Shown: positions 1-8,470, numbered from the stretch's first letter. The stretch is 17,056 nucleotides of DNA from Bacteroidota bacterium (GCA_025356715.1 JANXRU010000406.1:1-17056), one strand, 5' to 3'. The notes: generated by a model not told the origin, from the sequence alone. Numbers and translations: made by a program.

Positions 1-3000
1 CCACTCGCAAATATCTGTGATAAAGCCAAATTATGATACATGCCTCTTACACCAGGATTTTTAATGGTAACCTCCGCCATAAAATCAGTACCTTGTTCTA
101 AGTTAGAAACATCAACTGCAGCCCCATTTAATGTTTTGTAATTTACTAACACTTCCAAATTAGAAAATTTATCTACTTCATTACCTGCCTTCGGAACACC
201 TTGTTTTACAATACGCGCAAACAATGTCCCATTTCCTTTTACATTCACTTTGATGTTGGCTGATGAATTTGAATTTTTAAATTCTAATATTTTGAATTTT
301 GTTTTTGAGAAATCAGAAACAGAAATAGTTTCATTACCAATTTTAACCTCAGCGTTTAAATTAGAGTTGTCGCCGCTTAATTTAGCATACTTGCTAATAG
401 CCATTAAACAGTAGGCTGTAGACTGTGTACTAAACCAGTATTCATTATTACCTAATTTAGTAGCTAAGACTTTTACTTTTAAAAAGGCGTTATTATTATC
501 TTTTAATAAAATCATCGTTTCTAAAATCATAGCTTCATCACGTTCGCTACTACCGTATGTGTAATAATAATCTTGGTATGCTTTAGGTGTTGATGGCATT
601 TGGTATACCATTTTTTTAGCTACATCTAATTGTCCCACTAACGCATAAGCAGCGGCTAAACGCCATTTACTTTCGTTAGATAATTTTGCATTTTCTTTCA
701 AACGATTCATTGCCCCTAACTCCGGAACTCCTGCCAATGCTAAGGTATAAAGCCTGTATGCTTGTGTTAAATCTTCTCCGTAATAACTTGTATTTTTATT
801 ACTGGTAAAATTTTGGGCTTTGATTTTTTGATATTTTTTCCAATTATCTAATAATCCATAAGGCAAGGTATAGCCTTTAGTTTTTGCTTCGATTAAAAAA
901 TGTCCTGCATAATTTGTTCCCCATTCGTCTGCATCATTTAATCCAGGCCAATACGATAAGCCGCCACTACTCGTTTGGAAGCCTTTTAAATGGTTAATGG
1001 CAGCCTTCGTCGCATTATCAATAAACGATTTTTGATTAGAACTTAAATCCGTAATATCATTTAAAAACAATCCTGCAAATACGGATGAAGTTGTTTGTTC
1101 TACACATCCATGCGGATATTGAACCAAGTATTCCAATCGTTGCGAAAGATTGATGCTTGGTAAGGTTGACAATTCTAAATACGCTTTATTAGTTCCACTA
1201 ATACCTAATGGTGTATAAGTTGCATTTAAATTTTTAGATGAACTTAACACAAACTCGTCCGCATCTGTCATTAATGGATTATTGGCTCGTACTGCTATTT
1301 CAATGGTTTCTGAAGTTGTTTCTCCAGCTCCTTTAGCAGTGATTGTTACTTTAGAAACACCCAACATATCTTTAATTTTCAATTTAAAATTAATGACTTT
1401 ATCTCCAATCGCATCAAACTTAATAGTTTGCGAATTGCCATTTACTAGTTGAATCATCTTATCTGTTGTTACGGTTACAATAGCTTGCTTCACTTTTTTC
1501 TCCATTGCAAAAACAGTTACAGGCAAATCTACTTCTTCGCCAGGGCCTAATACACGTGGTAATGTAGAGAGTATCATTAACGGCTTACGAACAGGAACTG
1601 CTTTTTCTGCATTACCATAAGCGCCTTGATAACCTGCAACAACCATAATTCTTACCGAACCAACATATTGTGGAATATCAATTTTATGAGCCGCTGTTTC
1701 TCCTTTCTTTAAATGAAAGGGACCAACAAACCGCACCATTGGCTTAAAACGTTTGGCAGAATTTTCTGGTTTATTATTTACGGCATCGTCACCACCGATG
1801 GATAACATACGGGCCATTGCATTACCAAAAGCACCAATCACATTATCGTATATGTCCCACGTTTTCACACCTAGTGCTTCTTTCGCATAAAAAATATCCC
1901 ATGGATTTGGTGTTTTAAATCGTGTGATATCTAACAAGCCTTCGTCAACCACAGCTAAGGTATACGCCATTTCTTTTCCATCACTTTCACTTACCTTCAC
2001 AATGGCTTGCGATTCTGGCTTCCACACAGCATCCGTTATAATTTTAGGTTTTAAAAACGTATGCTCATCTTTCACCATTAATGAAGCCACACCATATAAA
2101 CGGATTGGTAAATCATTGATGGTTTGAGCATGTGGTTGAATTAAATGTACAAACACATAAATGTTAGGCGTCATTTCTTTGGTAACCGTAAACTCATATT
2201 CCGTTGTGCCTTGTTTGGTTTCAATCCATTTACTTGATAAGGTTTTACTACCATTTTCTATATTCACTAAAACCTTACCACCAGTAGCTGTTGGAATAAT
2301 AACTTTTGCTTTATCACCCACTTTATATTTTTCTTTATCCGTATTAACGGTTAATACATTGCTGCCTTCATTACCTTTAGGTGATTTCCCTGCCCAACTT
2401 GGCCAATCAATAAACACTATTTTTCCAGAAGCATGTCCGCTTTCTGTATCTTTCACATAAATTAGATAGCGCCCCCAATTGGGATGATTAACTCTCAATT
2501 TGAAATTCGCTTTTCCATTTATAGAAGAAATTGTTTCGCTATAAACCGGCTCGTGGTAGTTACTTCCGATGTATGATGATAAATCCTGATTGTAATTATC
2601 CCACCACCAACGCCAATCTAATTTATACACTTTGACTTCAATGTTATTTCTTGATGTTGCTTTTCCAAACTCATCAACAGTTGCAATTTGAACTATATGA
2701 TCCATTCCGTTTTCTAGGTACTGCTCATTATCTTTGGTAGCAGGCACTTTTACACCCACGTAATTTGTAAAGGGAGATACAGGTATTGTAAAACGATCTG
2801 TGCTAAAACCACCACCATCTTCAAATGCACGAATGGTAAAGTTTGCTTGTAAAAAACCAGGCGCGTCTTTGGTGTCACTCAAAGGAACATTAATAGGAAT
2901 ATTACCAACTTCATCTGTTCTTCCGGTAAAAACAGTTTGAGTTTCAGAATAAAAATTTTGCGCTGGATTATCAAATACAAATCCTTTGTAACCCTTAAAT

Positions 3001-5357
3001 TCAGTAGTCATTTGAGAAAGCGATACATCAATTTTTGTTTCTAAATTTTTTCCTGGCGCACCATGTAGCCACATCACGTTTAGATTACTGCTTAAGCTTA
3101 AATCAGAACTAACTATTTTATCTTTTTTATACTCTAAATTTATTTTTAATCGGTTTGGCATAATAGTTTCGATACGGATATTTTTTGTAAACACCGCTCC
3201 TCCTACTTTTACTTTAGCCATGTAAATACCTGTAGGAGCTGCATTTTCAGTCTTAGTCGAAAAATTATAAAACCCATCAACATGTTTAATTCGTGTTAAT
3301 TTTTGCACAATTTGTCCTTGTGGATTAGTTAACTCTAAAGAGGCCGGATAGTTTTCAGGAAACTGCGTTTCTTTATTTTCTAAAATAAATGATAAATATA
3401 AACTGTCGCCTGGTCTCCAAACGCCTCGCTCTCCATAGATGAACCCTTTAATTCCTTTTTGAACAACATCCCCTTCTACTTCAAACGAACTTAAAGACAA
3501 TGAACTACCATCATCTAATTTAATGTATGTTCGTTCTTGTCCGCGCTTAGCAATTAATACAAATGGTTTTATTTTGCAATCAAGCATAGCTATACCATCA
3601 CCATTTGTGACAACTTGTTTTAATTTTTGTTGTTGGTAATCGTATGCTTCAATAATTACATTTGACATAGGTTTTGCTGAAACTAGATCAGATGTGAATA
3701 CCGTGATTTGTCCGTTATTACCGCGTTTTGCAATTAAGCCAATATTAGTGGCTAATATATTTCGGTTAACTGATTTGTTGTTATAAAACGCTCGTGAACA
3801 AGGATTGTTTCTTTCCGAATAATCGTAGTAATAGTAATCGTCATAGTAATCATCATACGAGTTATAATAATCCCAATCTTTTTCTTCGTCGTCATTTGCA
3901 CCTTCATCTACATAAGTATCTTCAGCATTTGTACTTGTATCTCCCTGACAATTATAAGTTGAATAATTACGATTATAGCTAATACGAACATTATACAATG
4001 CTCCGGGTTCTGCTTTAATTAAGGATGACAGGTCAATAGAATATTTATTCCATTTATTACGGGTTGGAATTCCATTTGCCTGTAATACAATTTTTTTCTT
4101 AATGATTAATTTCCCGACACGACGTAAATCACTGCTGCCATCTAAATTATTGACTTGCAAAAATTGCAACATATTATTCTCATAGATGCGTGTGATTTTT
4201 ACATCCACTGCATTTAAGTTAACGGCTTCAAACGGAAATATCAAACCGCTTGAATTAGGTAAAATCACACCTTTACCTACCAATCGTGCATTAGGTTTTA
4301 AATCTTCAAAAATAACAGTTTGAGTAATATTTTCTTTTAAATGTTTACCGTTAGCATTTTTAATGTCGCTGCTAATGAGTAACTCGTGACTATCAACGTA
4401 TCGCTCTCCAGTATATATTTTAATGGAATTATTCTCAATTAAAAAAGTAAGCTTTGATTCTTTTTTAGAAAGTTTCTCTGTGTTATATTCAGAGTATTCA
4501 TTATTCACAACTGCTGTTCCATTAGGATTAGCAATGGAAATCAAGCCTTCCAGGTTTTGATTAGGATCTAATTTATCAGAAAATTGAACTGTAATAAATT
4601 GATCTGGCTCATTATTTACCATCGAATTTAATAACACAAATTCATCCGCATTCGGGATAGCAATTTCCCGCGTCTCTTTTTCAGAAGCTCCAATAGCCTC
4701 GCCATTATAGGAAAGAGAAACAACACCTTTTCCTTTTTGAATATTTTCAATAGTAAAATGATGGGTCGTTGAATTCTCGTGTATCCATTTTAACGGTAAC
4801 GATGCGCCACTTTGAGTAGCTAGTGTTGTTTTTTCTACGAGTAAATTATCAGCAAAATCAGCTGTCGTGAGAGTTCCGTCAATTTGTAATGTGTTCCCTT
4901 CTCCTACTTTATATTCATCAACGGTTATTTCCATTGCTTGTTTCAAAGTAGAAAATTCAAATTCAAATTCTTTTAAATCAGAACTAACGGTTAATACCTT
5001 TCCTAAATGGAATGTTGCTTGATATGTTTGATTATGGTTCAAATTAGTTGACGGTTTAAACTCCAACGTTTTATTATCTATCCACGTTAGTTTACCATCA
5101 ATACTGGGTGAAAAATCAAATAATGTATTATCCACTTCTTTCCCAATTTCTATTTCAGAAGTTGTTTCTTGTTGCAATACAATTAATAATTTACTTTCAA
5201 CTGACACGTAACCCGCAGTGTAAGCCGATATATATTCCTTATAAGCAGGGTTAATATATTGAGAATTGTTTTTTGCAGATGATGAAGAATAGTAAGCTAT
5301 TCCCGCAAAGGATAATACTGTGATTAAGAACACAGCAACAATTGATTTGATTGACAT
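1..5357 (-). CDS. Alpha-2-macroglobulin family protein with thioester domain (C-terminus beyond window)
   Basis: This large envelope protein is expected to trap proteases: cleavage of a bait region exposes a reactive thioester that binds the attacker. The frame is open for 1785 codons from the ATG at 5357 to the left edge; I estimate 100-200 residues are missing. Residues 1-24 form a hydrophobic N-terminal segment after MSIKSI, with no lipobox cysteine, so it is a membrane anchor or ordinary signal peptide rather than a lipoprotein signal. Family landmarks appear in the expected order: GERGVWRPGD near residue 640 (MG2-type domain), DEGLLDITRFKTPNPWD near 1133, a GDDAVN and RFKPMVRFVGPF stretch soon after, then the thioester motif GCVEQ with Cys1418 (bases 1095-1109), followed by the helical thioester domain and LALSQIF near the edge. 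Residues 473-513 are an Asp/Glu/Tyr-rich insert. In proteobacteria such genes often sit beside pbpC; that neighbour would lie outside this window. The gene is transcribed divergently from clpS. Confidence 0.95.
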   Translation of the reverse strand, partial: MSIKSIVAVFLITVLSFAGIAYYSSSSAKNNSQYINPAYKEYISAYTAGYVSVESKLLIVLQQETTSEIEIGKEVDNTLFDFSPSIDGKLTWIDNKTLEFKPSTNLNHNQTYQATFHLGKVLTVSSDLKEFEFEFSTLKQAMEITVDEYKVGEGNTLQIDGTLTTADFADNLLVEKTTLATQSGASLPLKWIHENSTTHHFTIENIQKGKGVVSLSYNGEAIGASEKETREIAIPNADEFVLLNSMVNNEPDQFITVQFSDKLDPNQNLEGLISIANPNGTAVVNNEYSEYNTEKLSKKESKLTFLIENNSIKIYTGERYVDSHELLISSDIKNANGKHLKENITQTVIFEDLKPNARLVGKGVILPNSSGLIFPFEAVNLNAVDVKITRIYENNMLQFLQVNNLDGSSDLRRVGKLIIKKKIVLQANGIPTRNKWNKYSIDLSSLIKAEPGALYNVRISYNRNYSTYNCQGDTSTNAEDTYVDEGANDDEEKDWDYYNSYDDYYDDYYYYDYSERNNPCSRAFYNNKSVNRNILATNIGLIAKRGNNGQITVFTSDLVSAKPMSNVIIEAYDYQQQKLKQVVTNGDGIAMLDCKIKPFVLIAKRGQERTYIKLDDGSSLSLSSFEVEGDVVQKGIKGFIYGERGVWRPGDSLYLSFILENKETQFPENYPASLELTNPQGQIVQKLTRIKHVDGFYNFSTKTENAAPTGIYMAKVKVGGAVFTKNIRIETIMPNRLKINLEYKKDKIVSSDLSLSSNLNVMWLHGAPGKNLETKIDVSLSQMTTEFKGYKGFVFDNPAQNFYSETQTVFTGRTDEVGNIPINVPLSDTKDAPGFLQANFTIRAFEDGGGFSTDRFTIPVSPFTNYVGVKVPATKDNEQYLENGMDHIVQIATVDEFGKATSRNNIEVKVYKLDWRWWWDNYNQDLSSYIGSNYHEPVYSETISSINGKANFKLRVNHPNWGRYLIYVKDTESGHASGKIVFIDWPSWAGKSPKGNEGSNVLTVNTDKEKYKVGDKAKVIIPTATGGKVLVNIENGSKTLSSKWIETKQGTTEYEFTVTKEMTPNIYVFVHLIQPHAQTINDLPIRLYGVASLMVKDEHTFLKPKIITDAVWKPESQAIVKVSESDGKEMAYTLAVVDEGLLDITRFKTPNPWDIFYAKEALGVKTWDIYDNVIGAFGNAMARMLSIGGDDAVNNKPENSAKRFKPMVRFVGPFHLKKGETAAHKIDIPQYVGSVRIMVVAGYQGAYGNAEKAVPVRKPLMILSTLPRVLGPGEEVDLPVTVFAMEKKVKQAIVTVTTDKMIQLVNGNSQTIKFDAIGDKVINFKLKIKDMLGVSKVTITAKGAGETTSETIEIAVRANNPLMTDADEFVLSSSKNLNATYTPLGISGTNKAYLELSTLPSINLSQRLEYLVQYPHGCVEQTTSSVFAGLFLNDITDLSSNQKSFIDNATKAAINHLKGFQTSSGGLSYWPGLNDADEWGTNYAGHFLIEAKTKGYTLPYGLLDNWKKYQKIKAQNFTSNKNTSYYGEDLTQAYRLYTLALAGVPELGAMNRLKENAKLSNESKWRLAAAYALVGQLDVAKKMVYQMPSTPKAYQDYYYTYGSSERDEAMILETMILLKDNNNAFLKVKVLATKLGNNEYWFSTQSTAYCLMAISKYAKLSGDNSNLNAEVKIGNETISVSDFSKTKFKILEFKNSNSSANIKVNVKGNGTLFARIVKQGVPKAGNEVDKFSNLEVLVNYKTLNGAAVDVSNLEQGTDFMAEVTIKNPGVRGMYHNLALSQIFAS
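1095..1109 (-). other. Thioester motif GCVEQ of the macroglobulin
   Basis: The codons read Gly-Cys-Val-Glu-Gln at residues 1417-1421, in the context YPHGCVEQTTS. In the alpha-2-macroglobulin and complement C3 family the Cys and Gln side chains of CxEQ form the internal thioester. All required residues are present, so this copy should be chemically competent, unlike the bacterial paralogues that lack the motif. Confidence 0.93.
3819..3941 (-). other. Acidic, tyrosine-rich low-complexity insert within the macroglobulin
   Basis: Residues 473-513 of the macroglobulin consist largely of Asp, Glu and Tyr, including runs such as DDYYDDYYYYDY, and are followed directly by ERNNPC. The stretch lies between two beta-type domains upstream of the GERGVWRPGD landmark. 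It looks like a disordered, strongly negative loop. From memory, other Bacteroidota macroglobulins carry an acidic Tyr-rich insert ending in a similar ERDNPC motif, so the insert is probably a lineage feature and not an error. Its function is unknown to me. Confidence 0.75.
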
Positions 5358-5377
5358 AATTTGGGTGGATTTTATAC

Positions 5378-5385
5378 CAAAATTA
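5378..5385 (-). promoter_or_regulatory. Putative -7 promoter box for the macroglobulin gene
   Basis: On the minus strand this reads TAATTTTG, an exact match to the Bacteroidota -7 consensus TAnnTTTG. It lies 20 bases upstream of the ATG at 5357, giving an expected leader of about 14 bases. I see no well-spaced -33 TTG element; the nearest TTG (5401-5403) leaves a spacer of only 15. Confidence 0.55.
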
Positions 5386-5454
5386 AGTAAAAATCGTGTT
5401 CAATTACACCTATACTGAAAATAAAGTAGCCCCCTCTCATTCAAAAAAATAGCC

Positions 5455-5462
5455 TATTTTTG
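5455..5462 (+). promoter_or_regulatory. Putative -7 promoter box for clpS, very close to the start codon
   Basis: The sequence TATTTTTG matches TAnnTTTG exactly. Only five bases (TAGCC) separate it from the clpS ATG at 5468. Transcription in this phylum usually begins a few bases past the box, so the mRNA would start at or next to the ATG, leaving little or no leader. No clear -33 element is visible. Confidence 0.55.
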
Positions 5463-5467
5463 TAGCC

Positions 5468-5755
5468 ATGATTTTTAATAATTATACAGATACTGAAGAG
5501 CTCTTAGAGTTAGATCTTATTACTCAAGAAAAAGAATTAAATAACCTTATCTTGTTTAATGACGATGTCAACACCTTTGAATGGGTTATAGAGTGCTTGA
5601 TGAAGTATTGTGATCACGATGTTCTTCAAGCTGAACAATGCGCTACATTAGTTCATTACACTGGTAAATGTGCCGTTAAACAAGGCGAGTTAAATAAACT
5701 AAAACCTATTTGTGAAGCTTTATTAGAAAAAGGATTGAGTGCAGAAATCAATTAA
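5468..5755 (+). CDS. clpS: ATP-dependent Clp protease adaptor ClpS
   Basis: ClpS binds proteins bearing bulky hydrophobic N-terminal residues (the N-degron pathway) and hands them to a Clp ATPase, here presumably ClpC or ClpA, for degradation by ClpP in the cytoplasm. The 95-residue product is of normal family length: a short acidic N-terminal extension (residues 1-26), then the folded core. The signature is clear: LFNDDVNTFEWVIECL, with Asn31-Asp32-Asp33 matching the N-degron-binding Asn34-Asp35-Asp36 of the E. coli protein, and His63 in VHYTGKCA matching E. coli His66. The tail LKPICEALLEKGLSAEI is typical of Bacteroidota members. The ATG is chosen because it follows a TAnnTTTG box directly. 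The gene is divergent from the macroglobulin gene and 94 bases upstream of the M48 protease gene, with no hairpin between, so read-through into that gene is possible. Confidence 0.93.
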   Translation: MIFNNYTDTEELLELDLITQEKELNNLILFNDDVNTFEWVIECLMKYCDHDVLQAEQCATLVHYTGKCAVKQGELNKLKPICEALLEKGLSAEIN

Positions 5756-5849
5756 TATCTCTACTTTACCATTATGAAATACACATATTCGCATTAAGCT
5801 AATAATTGGCTAAACTAAGTGATAAACAAAAAAACTACAAACTAAAAAC

Positions 5850-6650
5850 ATGAAAAAAACAATTATAACAACCTTTGTATTAGGAACAACCTTTTTTGCT
5901 TGTCAAAAAAATGCTATTACTGGTCGTCGTTCTCTTGATTTAATGCCTGAATCAGAGATGATAGGAATGAGCTTAACGGAATATGACAAATTTTTATCTG
6001 AACATAAAAAACTAGCAGATACAGATGCAAGAACCATTTTAGTGAAAAATGTAGGGGCTAAAATACAATCAGCTGTTGAGAAATTTTATGCCGACAAAGG
6101 CCTAAGTTCGCAATTAGATGGGTTTAAATGGGAGTTTAATGTAGTTGATGAAGCTGTTGTAAATGCGTGGTGTATGCCAGGTGGAAAAGTGGTAGTATAC
6201 ACCGGGCTTTTGCCAGTTACACAAGACGAAGCAAGTTTAGCGATTGTAATGGGGCACGAAATTGCACATGCCATTGCTCGCCATGGAAATGAACGCATGA
6301 GTCAAGGTATGATTGCTCAATTTGGAGGGATGGCTTTATCATCAGCCTTATCACAAAAGCCAGCTTTGACTCAAGGGCTATTTCAACAAGCTTATGGTTT
6401 AACGACTCAATTAGGTATGCTAAAATACAGTAGAAGTCATGAAACAGAAGCAGATAAGATGGGACTTGTTTTTGCGGCCATGGGCGGATATAATCCTGAA
6501 GTAGCAATTACTTTTTGGGAACGTATGGCAGCTGCTAGCGGAGGTCAAAAACCCATGGAATTACTGAGCACACACCCAAGTGATGCCACTCGTATTGCGG
6601 ATCTTAAGGCGTATATGCCTGAGGCTAAAAAGTACTACAAGCCGAATTAA
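5850..6650 (+). CDS. M48 family zinc metalloprotease, probable lipoprotein
   Basis: This is a predicted periplasmic or membrane-attached peptidase of the M48 (Ste24/HtpX-like) family, of the stand-alone LoiP/BepA-like type involved in envelope protein quality control. The 266 residues begin with a short signal ending FFAC; Cys18 is the likely lipid-attachment site, although the lipobox (F-F-A-C) is not ideal. A segment KNAITGRRSLDLMPESEM follows, which is characteristic of these lipoproteins. The zinc site is HEIAH at 136-140 (His136 and His140 as ligands, Glu137 as catalytic base), with Glu198 in SHETEAD as the third ligand. The C-terminal STHPSDATR motif is also typical. There are no further membrane segments and no TPR domain, so it is shorter than BepA. 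Two minus-strand ORFs overlap the gene but are shadows. The exact substrate cannot be told from sequence. Confidence 0.93.
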   Translation: MKKTIITTFVLGTTFFACQKNAITGRRSLDLMPESEMIGMSLTEYDKFLSEHKKLADTDARTILVKNVGAKIQSAVEKFYADKGLSSQLDGFKWEFNVVDEAVVNAWCMPGGKVVVYTGLLPVTQDEASLAIVMGHEIAHAIARHGNERMSQGMIAQFGGMALSSALSQKPALTQGLFQQAYGLTTQLGMLKYSRSHETEADKMGLVFAAMGGYNPEVAITFWERMAAASGGQKPMELLSTHPSDATRIADLKAYMPEAKKYYKPN

Positions 6651-6687
6651 ATTTCATATAAATTGTATTTAATTTAAATAATATTTA

Positions 6688-6695
6688 TATTTTTG
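6688..6695 (+). promoter_or_regulatory. Putative -7 promoter box for the cold-shock gene
   Basis: TATTTTTG matches TAnnTTTG exactly and lies 25 bases before the ATG at 6721, giving a leader of roughly 20 bases. A TTG at 6663-6665 sits 22 bases upstream and could act as the -33 element. This leader is much shorter than the long thermosensing leader of E. coli cspA. Confidence 0.6.
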
Positions 6696-6720
6696 TTATA
6701 TAACTTTTAAAAACAATACA

Positions 6721-6912
6721 ATGAGCACAGGAACAGTAAAATTTTTTAACGAAACAAAAGGATTTGGTTTCATTAAAGAGGACGAATCAGGAAAAGAGTA
6801 CTTTGTACACGTAACTGGTTTAAGCGACAAAATCAGAGAAAACGATGCCGTTACTTTTGATATCCAAGAAGGAAAAAAAGGATTAAATGCAGTAAACGTA
6901 AAACTAGCTTAG
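6721..6912 (+). CDS. Cold-shock domain protein, CspA family
   Basis: This is a small single-stranded nucleic-acid-binding protein that acts as an RNA chaperone, melting mRNA secondary structure. Its 63 residues form one cold-shock domain and nothing else, slightly shorter than the 70 residues of E. coli CspA. RNP1 is KGFGFI at residues 13-18 and RNP2 is YFVHV at 27-31. The opening MSTGTVKFFNETKGFGFI and the GKKGLNAVNV ending are standard for the family. It has its own promoter box upstream and a strong intrinsic terminator 24 bases after the stop codon, so it is probably a single-gene transcript. Whether it is cold-induced or constitutive cannot be judged: Bacteroidota often have several paralogues. 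Confidence 0.96.
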   Translation: MSTGTVKFFNETKGFGFIKEDESGKEYFVHVTGLSDKIRENDAVTFDIQEGKKGLNAVNVKLA

Positions 6913-6935
6913 TTATATAATACCATTTAAAATCT

Positions 6936-6968
6936 AACCCTTTCACAAACGTGAAAGGGTTTTTTTTA
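6936..6968 (+). terminator. Intrinsic terminator after the cold-shock gene
   Basis: A perfect 11-bp stem (AACCCTTTCAC paired with GTGAAAGGGTT) with an AAAC loop runs directly into a T tract ending at 6967. It sits between the convergent cold-shock and folP genes. On the minus strand the sequence after the hairpin (AGATTTTAAATG) is only a weak T tract, so termination of folP here is less certain. Confidence 0.88.
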
Positions 6969-6985
6969 TGAATTAAATTATAGCG

Positions 6986-7819
6986 TTACGCCTTTTTATA
7001 AAACTCATATAAATCAACCGCTTGCTTTGCTTCTTTTACGTCGTGTACCCTCAAAATTTTAGCTCCATTTTGCAAGGCTAAAGTATTTAAAACTATCGTT
7101 CCGGTTAATGCGGTTTCTGGCGTCGTATGAATTACTTTATTAATCATGGATTTGCGTGATAACCCCGCTAATATAGGGTAACCTAAAGATTCAAACGTAC
7201 TTAAATTTTTCAGTAATTGATAATTATGCTCGACTGTTTTCCCAAATCCAAAACCCATATCAATAATTAACTTTTCTACGCCTTGCGATTTAAATTGATT
7301 TATTTTGTCACCAAAAAATCCGAAAATATCTTGTGTTACATTATCATATGATGGATTATGCTGCATATTTTGAGGGGTCCCTTGCATATGCATCATAATA
7401 TAACCGATTTGATGCTTCGCAATCACATCTATCATTTTTTCATCCATTTCTCCACCAGAAATATCATTTATCAAATCAGCACCCATATCTATAGCAAATT
7501 CTGCAACTTCAGATAAATAGGTGTCAACTGAAATAATCATAGAGGGAAATTCCTTTCTTAATTTTAATAAGGGTTCTCGTAATCGAGTAATTTCGTCCTT
7601 TACGGTTATTGCTGAGGCCTTTGGTCTTGAAGAAGCTGCGCCAACGTCAATAATGGAAGCTCCTTCAGCAATTTTTCTTTCTGCATCTTTAACAATATCC
7701 GAAACAGATGAAAATTTACCACCATCATAAAAACTATCAGGAGTTATATTTATAATGGCCATTACCTGAGCTTTTTCAAAACTCAATTGTTTGCCATTTG
7801 TTAAATACGGTTTATACAT
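6986..7819 (-). CDS. folP: Dihydropteroate synthase
   Basis: This enzyme condenses 6-hydroxymethyl-7,8-dihydropterin diphosphate with p-aminobenzoate to give 7,8-dihydropteroate in folate synthesis. It is cytoplasmic and is the target of sulfonamides. The 277-residue TIM-barrel protein shows all the pterin-binding landmarks: MAIINITPDSF at 20-30 (Asn24), DVGAASSRP at 58-66 (the second loop), SVDT at 97-100, LINDISGG at 117-123, DMGFGFGK at 187-194 (DPGFGFGK in many homologues), LAGLSRKS at 218-224 and RVHD at 257-260. The ATG at 7819 gives a normal short N-terminus before the first strand. The gene is divergent from the DUF1599 gene with 91 bases between their starts, and convergent with the cold-shock gene. 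No exact TAnnTTTG box was found upstream. Nothing suggests a sulfonamide-resistance type; it looks like the ordinary chromosomal copy. Confidence 0.96.
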   Translation of the reverse strand: MYKPYLTNGKQLSFEKAQVMAIINITPDSFYDGGKFSSVSDIVKDAERKIAEGASIIDVGAASSRPKASAITVKDEITRLREPLLKLRKEFPSMIISVDTYLSEVAEFAIDMGADLINDISGGEMDEKMIDVIAKHQIGYIMMHMQGTPQNMQHNPSYDNVTQDIFGFFGDKINQFKSQGVEKLIIDMGFGFGKTVEHNYQLLKNLSTFESLGYPILAGLSRKSMINKVIHTTPETALTGTIVLNTLALQNGAKILRVHDVKEAKQAVDLYEFYKKA

Positions 7820-7910
7820 TTTTTTTAATTTAGCAATTCATAAAATTATAAAATAATAAATAAAGATAGTCGTTAAATCAAACAAATGTCTTTATTATCA
7901 CATACTAAAA

Positions 7911-8447
7911 ATGAATAATACATCTCAACAATACGACGCCGCTATTAAATTATGCAAAGAACTCTTTTTAAAAAAGATGAAAGATTATGGGACGGCTTGG
8001 CGCAATTTAAGGCCAACATCATTAACCGATCAGATTTTTATAAAAGCACAACGTATAAAAAGTATTGAAGAAAAAGGAACTCAAAAAATTGTTGACGACA
8101 TCAAAGGAGAATATATTGGCATCATAAACTATTGCGTCATTTCTCTTATCCAACTTGATTTAGCGGAAGATTCTCGCGTTGAGTTACCTTATGAAGAAGT
8201 AGAAAAGCTGTATAATAAATATGTTTCTCAAACTAAACAATTGATGGAAGATAAAAACCACGATTATGGAGAAGCTTGGCGAGATATGAGAGTAAGTTCT
8301 TTAACAGACTTAATTTTAATGAAAATATTCAGAGTTAAACAGATCGAAGATAACAAAGGGCAAACAATGGTGAGTGAAGGTGTAGATGCTAATTATATGG
8401 ATATGCTTAATTACTCCGTATTTGCGCTTATTAAACTACAAGCATAA
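7911..8447 (+). CDS. DUF1599 domain protein with two tandem domain copies
   Basis: The 178-residue soluble protein consists of two similar halves, about residues 9-83 and 101-176. Each carries the pattern K-x-x-DYG-x-AWR followed by SLTD and a helix ending in I-E (DYGTAWRNLRPTSLTD at 25-40 and DYGEAWRDMRVSSLTD at 118-133), an offset of 93 residues. This matches DUF1599, which I recall is also listed in Pfam as a nucleotide-modification-associated domain because related single copies occur in phages. The conserved Asp, Arg and Trp suggest a binding or catalytic site in each half, but the biochemical role is not known to me. There is no signal peptide or membrane segment. The gene is divergent from folP; from memory this neighbourhood is common in Bacteroidota, hinting at a nucleotide or folate-linked job, which is inference. 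A hairpin terminator follows 23 bases after the stop. Confidence 0.85.
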   Translation: MNNTSQQYDAAIKLCKELFLKKMKDYGTAWRNLRPTSLTDQIFIKAQRIKSIEEKGTQKIVDDIKGEYIGIINYCVISLIQLDLAEDSRVELPYEEVEKLYNKYVSQTKQLMEDKNHDYGEAWRDMRVSSLTDLILMKIFRVKQIEDNKGQTMVSEGVDANYMDMLNYSVFALIKLQA

Positions 8448-8470
8448 TTTTTAAGGTAATATTTTATGAA

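Noticed and set aside
1924..2460. Two plus-strand ORFs inside the macroglobulin region
   Set aside because: They lie antisense to a well-supported macroglobulin frame with clear family motifs and show no recognisable protein features of their own.
3794..3982. Plus-strand ORF rich in Asn, His and Tyr
   Set aside because: It is the antisense reading of the acidic Asp/Tyr-rich insert, and its odd composition is explained by that low-complexity coding sequence.
6086..6507. Two minus-strand ORFs over the M48 protease gene
   Set aside because: The plus-strand frame carries HEIAH and the third zinc ligand; the antisense ORFs have no family features.
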